Source: Varroa destructor
Lineage: Eukaryota; Arthropoda; Arachnida; Mesostigmata; Varroidae
Assembly: GCF_002443255.2 (NCBI RefSeq)
Contig: NW_019211455.1
Coordinates: forward strand, 39,909,449 to 39,973,448
Direction of reading: 5' to 3'
DNA: 64,000 nucleotides
Both the position numbers and the translations under genes were made by a program. This document shows, piece by piece, positions 60,584 through 64,000 of the stretch; position 1 is the stretch's first letter, and each line of letters begins with the position of its first letter. A model generated the notes under the pieces. That model worked only from the letters and a program-made list of their open reading frames with translations, was not told the DNA's origin and did no database searches.

Positions 60584-61709
60584 CGAATATCATGAAAACC
60601 GTGGCTTGTTTTTGTCTATAAAATAACCCGTGGTATCCATCTCTAAATTTCGTTTCTGTTTTAAGCTTCCCGTCTCTATGGGGTTTTATGAGGTTTATTA
60701 ATTTTCGCCCAGATGTTTACAACTATTTATAAAAAAATTGCGCCTCAGAACAAACAGATGTATATTGAATGTAAGTATCATATTAGGTTGTTCAGCGGTG
60801 ATTTGGAAACGATGCAGATGCAGGGTAAACAAAAGACCGAACGGAACAAGCCGATGGCATAGCTGAGTGCCCCAAGGAGAATTAGCCTTTAGGAATAGGG
60901 GGGAATCGTTATCTGTGTCTATACCTGGCATACGAAAACGACCCTACCAGGTTTGTTTAATTGCAATGCGGTTCAGCATAAGGAAATATATTCAGTCCTA
61001 AGCCGAAGGCTCTATGAAGTTCCATGGATCTAAATAAGGACCTTCGACCAACGTCTACTAACCATAAAGATGGGGTAGTTCGAGGAAAGAACTTTTCGCT
61101 GTCAGTGTAATCAACACTTAGCCAGCTCTGCTATTGCCAATGTCGTCATTATCATTACAAACGAATGCCTGAGGGGATTTATCTCGTGGAATCATCTCTT
61201 AGTCTAATTCTGACAAGTGGCTAGTCGATGTCTGCCGTTCTGAATATGAGCTTGGATAAAGCCGTGCAAAACGAGACAGTTGATTTATACGACAAAGAGC
61301 CGGTCACAAAGCGGATCCTTCTTTCCAATCGGCTAAGCCATATCGAAGAGCAATGTTATAGCAAAAATGCGTGCAATAAAAGAAAAAATAAAGTAGGGAT
61401 TGCTAGGCTATACATATGTATAATGGCACGTATGACCGCTAAACTCGATCATGCTGGTTTTGGCTAGAGAAGCCATGGGATCGACATAGTAATTTTACAT
61501 TAATATCACCATATGTGTAATGTTCGATTAAGGCTCGAACTTGGACTTGTTTATCATTTATTGACTCATGTGCGACAGCTATATCTCATAAAAATTAAAT
61601 TTGATCTCGATGTCAGATAGAACTTATTTGTGGAACGTTAGATCCATTTGATTTTTGCTAGTTTTATTTGTTAAAACTTTCCCATTTGCTGATTCTCCCA
61701 GCGATTTCA

Positions 61710-62372
61710 TCAAATCATCAATCTGCTGCTTTTGCTGGCGCCGAAAGCAGCGATTGGTAGAAAAAAATCGTGGGTACCACCCTTGGCCGCTGGAGGAGAG
61801 ACAGCTACAGGGAAGTGAATGACAAATGAACTTGAATATATCACGCCTAATTTACCTGCGGCCTGTTCTTCTATATAGTAGGTGTCATAAGTACATCTAC
61901 TCGAAAAGCGTGCTGGTAGACGACGGAAACTTCGCTGCGGAAGGTGAATCCTTCCACCGCTGCTATTATCGTCTATAATAACGTAGACTTCGCGATCTTT
62001 AGCTACCACACATAACCAGATTCCGCGCTGCGGCTCCTAAAGGAGCACAAGCGCTCCATGCCCCACCCAGATAGTTTCGACGGTCTGGTGCAGGGAGTTC
62101 GTCTGAATCGGAAAATTAAGCTCAAACGAGCAAATGAAGAAGATACCGATGGGCGAGGTGATCCCGTTCTCTAACGGAAAATCTTTCCCTATATAACCAT
62201 TACGATGATAAACCGCTGCAGCGAACATTAACTGTTGATACCTACGCCAGCCCAGCTTAACCGTTGCCGTAATTTCCGTCTCCCGTCTCAATGCTGTAAG
62301 GGCCACGAATGAGGAAAAAAAAGTAATGATTTGGAAAAAAGCCAATGCTCTAATGTTATCATTTTGATACAT
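61710..62372 (-). CDS. secreted-protein-like frame with one in-frame TAG
   Basis: ATG at 62,372 (A at -3) begins with a short charged stretch and a hydrophobic core, ALAFFQIITFFSSFVALTA, a good signal peptide with cleavage likely after residue 26-27. The frame runs 111 codons to TAG at 62,039-62,037. The same frame then continues for 108 codons to TGA at 61,710. The second half is rich in Tyr, Ser and basic residues, with one hydrophobic segment near its end. So either a 111-residue secreted protein ends at the TAG, or a 219-residue protein is interrupted by one stop. No family is recognised, and one such pair of adjacent frames is roughly expected by chance here. Confidence 0.3.
61717..61758. 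repeat. 16-bp stem-loop with one bulge
   Basis: ATCAATC and GCTGCTTTT on the left pair with GAAAGCAGC and GATTGGT on the right, with one bulged T and two G-U wobbles, around a 9-base loop containing GGCGCC. It lies at the 3' end of the minus-strand frame 62,372-61,710. Confidence 0.45.
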
Positions 62373-63285
62373 TCTCTCGTAACACAGCCACGACTGCTAC
62401 TACTACACCCGTAGACTGTTTCCGTAACGTCGGTAGCTGCAACATCAGACATCCGTGATGATTTTTAGCGTATTAGAGTGATCACAACGTATGAGCTATT
62501 ACCTCTGTGAAAGTTTGCCGGTTCAGTTTTATCTATTTTTGGGGCTTGGATGGAGAGACGGTGTTTCTGAGGTGTTCGACCCCGACGGTTTTTGCGCACC
62601 GCTCTTTTGCTTCTTGTTGCTGGGGTTTTTCGCAAGTGGGAGCCCTTTTGAGTCTGTCGTCGGTCTACTCTTCCGGTGAGTCTTCATGAGGAGGACTGCG
62701 TCGCCACCAATCATTCGCTTAAGGTTTCTAGGAACGAATCGGAGTCCAGTGCGTTAGGATGAGAAAATGAATCGTGGAATTGAGCCTTTGGAAGGAACGG
62801 GCGAAAAGTAAGAAGATCTGCCCCCAGCTATCAGCGGCAGATTTTGCAGAGAAGTGAACAGACGACTCGTCCACGGAAATTTATACAACGATTACGGTGC
62901 CGAACAAAGTAGCTACTCGCTTAGTGCCTGGTTTTTTAGTTCCAGCTACATTACACCTGGCTTAAAGTGGAAGAATACCACAGAGGATGTCTATACGTTT
63001 TCTCGTGACAACTAGAGCAAGTGTCATAGCTCTGTCGTGATATGTACTTTTGGCTGGGGCAGATACTCTCTCCGGGTAATTATAGGGGCGGATCTACTTA
63101 TATATATATATATATATATATAGAGTAGATAAGTATAGTACAATGTTGTAAAATACATGTTTCGGTTACGATGAGATCGATGGTGGCGTCGCACGCTACA
63201 ATGACGTCTGGCATGAAAATAACAGCGTGGTGTCGTTTATCGCAACGGGTTGGATTACGATCCCGTATGCTGTGTATACATACAT
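62373..63285. other. gene-free stretch
   Basis: Short overlapping frames at 62,491-62,714 on both strands have no support. It holds the TA tract at 63,099-63,122 inside a short inverted repeat. Confidence 0.45.
63092..63130. repeat. (TA)12 tract closed by a 7-bp inverted repeat
   Basis: ATCTACT at 63,092-63,098 and AGTAGAT at 63,124-63,130 flank the TA tract (63,099-63,122), so the whole 39 bp can extrude as one hairpin. Confidence 0.8.
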
Positions 63286-63353
63286 AGTAGGAGTGGTAGC
63301 TATATAATCACAATAATAATTATTATTGTTATTATGTGCAGACCACTCCTACT
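63286..63353. repeat. 68-nt near-perfect fold-back followed by T10
   Basis: AGTAGGAGTGGT (63,286-63,297) pairs with ACCACTCCTACT (63,342-63,353). Three mismatches follow, then two G-U wobbles with AT pairs, five pairs, one mismatch and eight or nine pairs to a tight loop at 63,319-63,320. Thirty of 34 positions pair, and the arms are exactly symmetric. A run of ten T (63,353-63,362) follows at once. It could be a hairpin RNA precursor, a Pol III-terminated transcript end, or a miniature fold-back element; no target-site duplication was found. Confidence 0.6.
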
Positions 63354-63362
63354 TTTTTTTTT

Positions 63363-64000
63363 CGGGCGAACGTGAATCGCATGACAGTACTAATAATTAT
63401 AATCGCATACTCTATAAACGAATTAATAAGTAAAAATCCCACCGGTTTGTGAGCCCTGCGAGATTAAGACCATAATCCCTAATAGCCATGTGTTATTTAG
63501 GAAATAACAAGCAAATACTGGTTACTGCAATGTACAACATGCAGTTCGCTTACGATTGTCTGTGTTTTGCGATTTCAGGTAATGTACGATTTTTGGGCTA
63601 GTACCAAAGAGCAGATTAAGTAAAGCAGAAAACGACGAGTCCGTGACCGATATTCGTACGTCGCGTCACTAACCCGATGCCGCAAGAGGGCAAAAAATAA
63701 AACTGGTAGAGTAGTATCAGACTTTATGACGCAGAATCCTGAAGGGGGTAGGATCGCTTCCTGCCTCCTTCGCTGCAGCGTCATTCCGGACCAGTTCACC
63801 CCATCGATTGGGAACCGCCGATTGCCTACACACGATGTAGTCCCAACGATCTCAGGTCAATTCGAAGGTAAACAGGAGACATTAACTGCGCCACCGTTTA
63901 AAGAAATAAGAAGTACAGATGTGTCGATCGAAACGGTTGGAGCGCTTTTTGATCGAGGGAAACGCTCGCTTGTGTATGGTTCTGTATTCTACCAGCAGAA
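63363..64000. other. end of window, no gene
   Basis: A short minus frame (63,799-63,575) is unsupported; nothing else is seen. Confidence 0.4.

Larger units (their letters stand above)
56840..61709. other. gene-free stretch
   Basis: About 4.8 kb without a sup­ported gene. It holds TA tracts near 58,131-58,140 and at 58,519-58,560, an 8-bp hairpin TCCATATA/TATATGGA at 58,662-58,686, inverted 9-mers at 57,974 and 58,017, and an A15 run at 60,569-60,583. Frames at 60,162-60,439 and 61,228-61,467 (plus) lack support. Confidence 0.5.

Noticed and set aside
1..64000. Transposable elements, CRISPR arrays and bacterial-type operons
   Set aside because: No reverse transcriptase, transposase or integrase motifs, no terminal inverted repeats with target duplications, no direct-repeat/spacer pattern, and no close-packed long genes were seen.

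Overview
This window looks like nuclear DNA of an invertebrate, most likely an arthropod. CpG is not depleted, GC is moderate (about 40-45% by eye), perfect (TA)n and (CT)n microsatellites are frequent, and candidate introns are very short (65-200 bp, GTAAGT...AG). Nothing prokaryotic is present: no operons, no ribosome-binding-site-led genes, no rRNA or tRNA. A compact-intron genome such as a mite's would fit, but that is a guess; no gene here was recognised by name.

No protein in the window matches a family I know. At this base composition (about one stop per 20 codons) I estimate roughly 40 open frames of 100 or more codons by chance over six frames, so an open frame alone means little. 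I therefore list frames that also have a splice acceptor, a GTAAGT-type donor, consistent phase across a candidate intron, a good ATG context, a signal peptide or a membrane segment, and I keep confidence low. The best-supported gene models are: a two- or three-exon model on the minus strand at 37,728-38,238; a TATA-led two-exon model for a small four-cysteine protein at 47,483-47,901 (plus); a pair of exons around an 85-bp intron at 12,933-13,186 (plus); and single candidate exons or ORFs at 6,878-7,303, 16,259-16,576, 40,875-41,324, 53,793-54,233 and 61,710-62,372.

The clearest non-coding structures are fold-backs that chance does not easily explain. One is a 59-nt microRNA-like hairpin at 52,933-52,991, with 23 Watson-Crick or wobble pairs around a symmetric 3x3 internal loop. 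Another is a 68-nt near-perfect palindrome followed by a T10 run at 63,286-63,362. Weaker hairpins lie near 25.2, 37.2 and 61.7 kb. Several long frames are interrupted by a single in-frame stop or a one-base frameshift (13.8, 19.0, 26.3, 48.3 and 62.0 kb), which could mean decayed genes, stop readthrough or sequence errors.

Layout: 1-6.8 kb mostly featureless; 6.8-19.5 kb scattered candidate exons on both strands; 19.5-24.4 kb featureless with a G14 run; 24.4-30.4 kb candidate frames; 30.4-35.8 kb AT-rich and gene-poor; 35.8-48.7 kb the densest set of candidate exons plus a 51-bp TA tract; 48.7-64 kb sparse, with the two strong hairpins and one interrupted secreted-protein-like frame. No transposon, CRISPR array or long dispersed repeat was recognised. 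The candidate genes show no visible functional link to one another.
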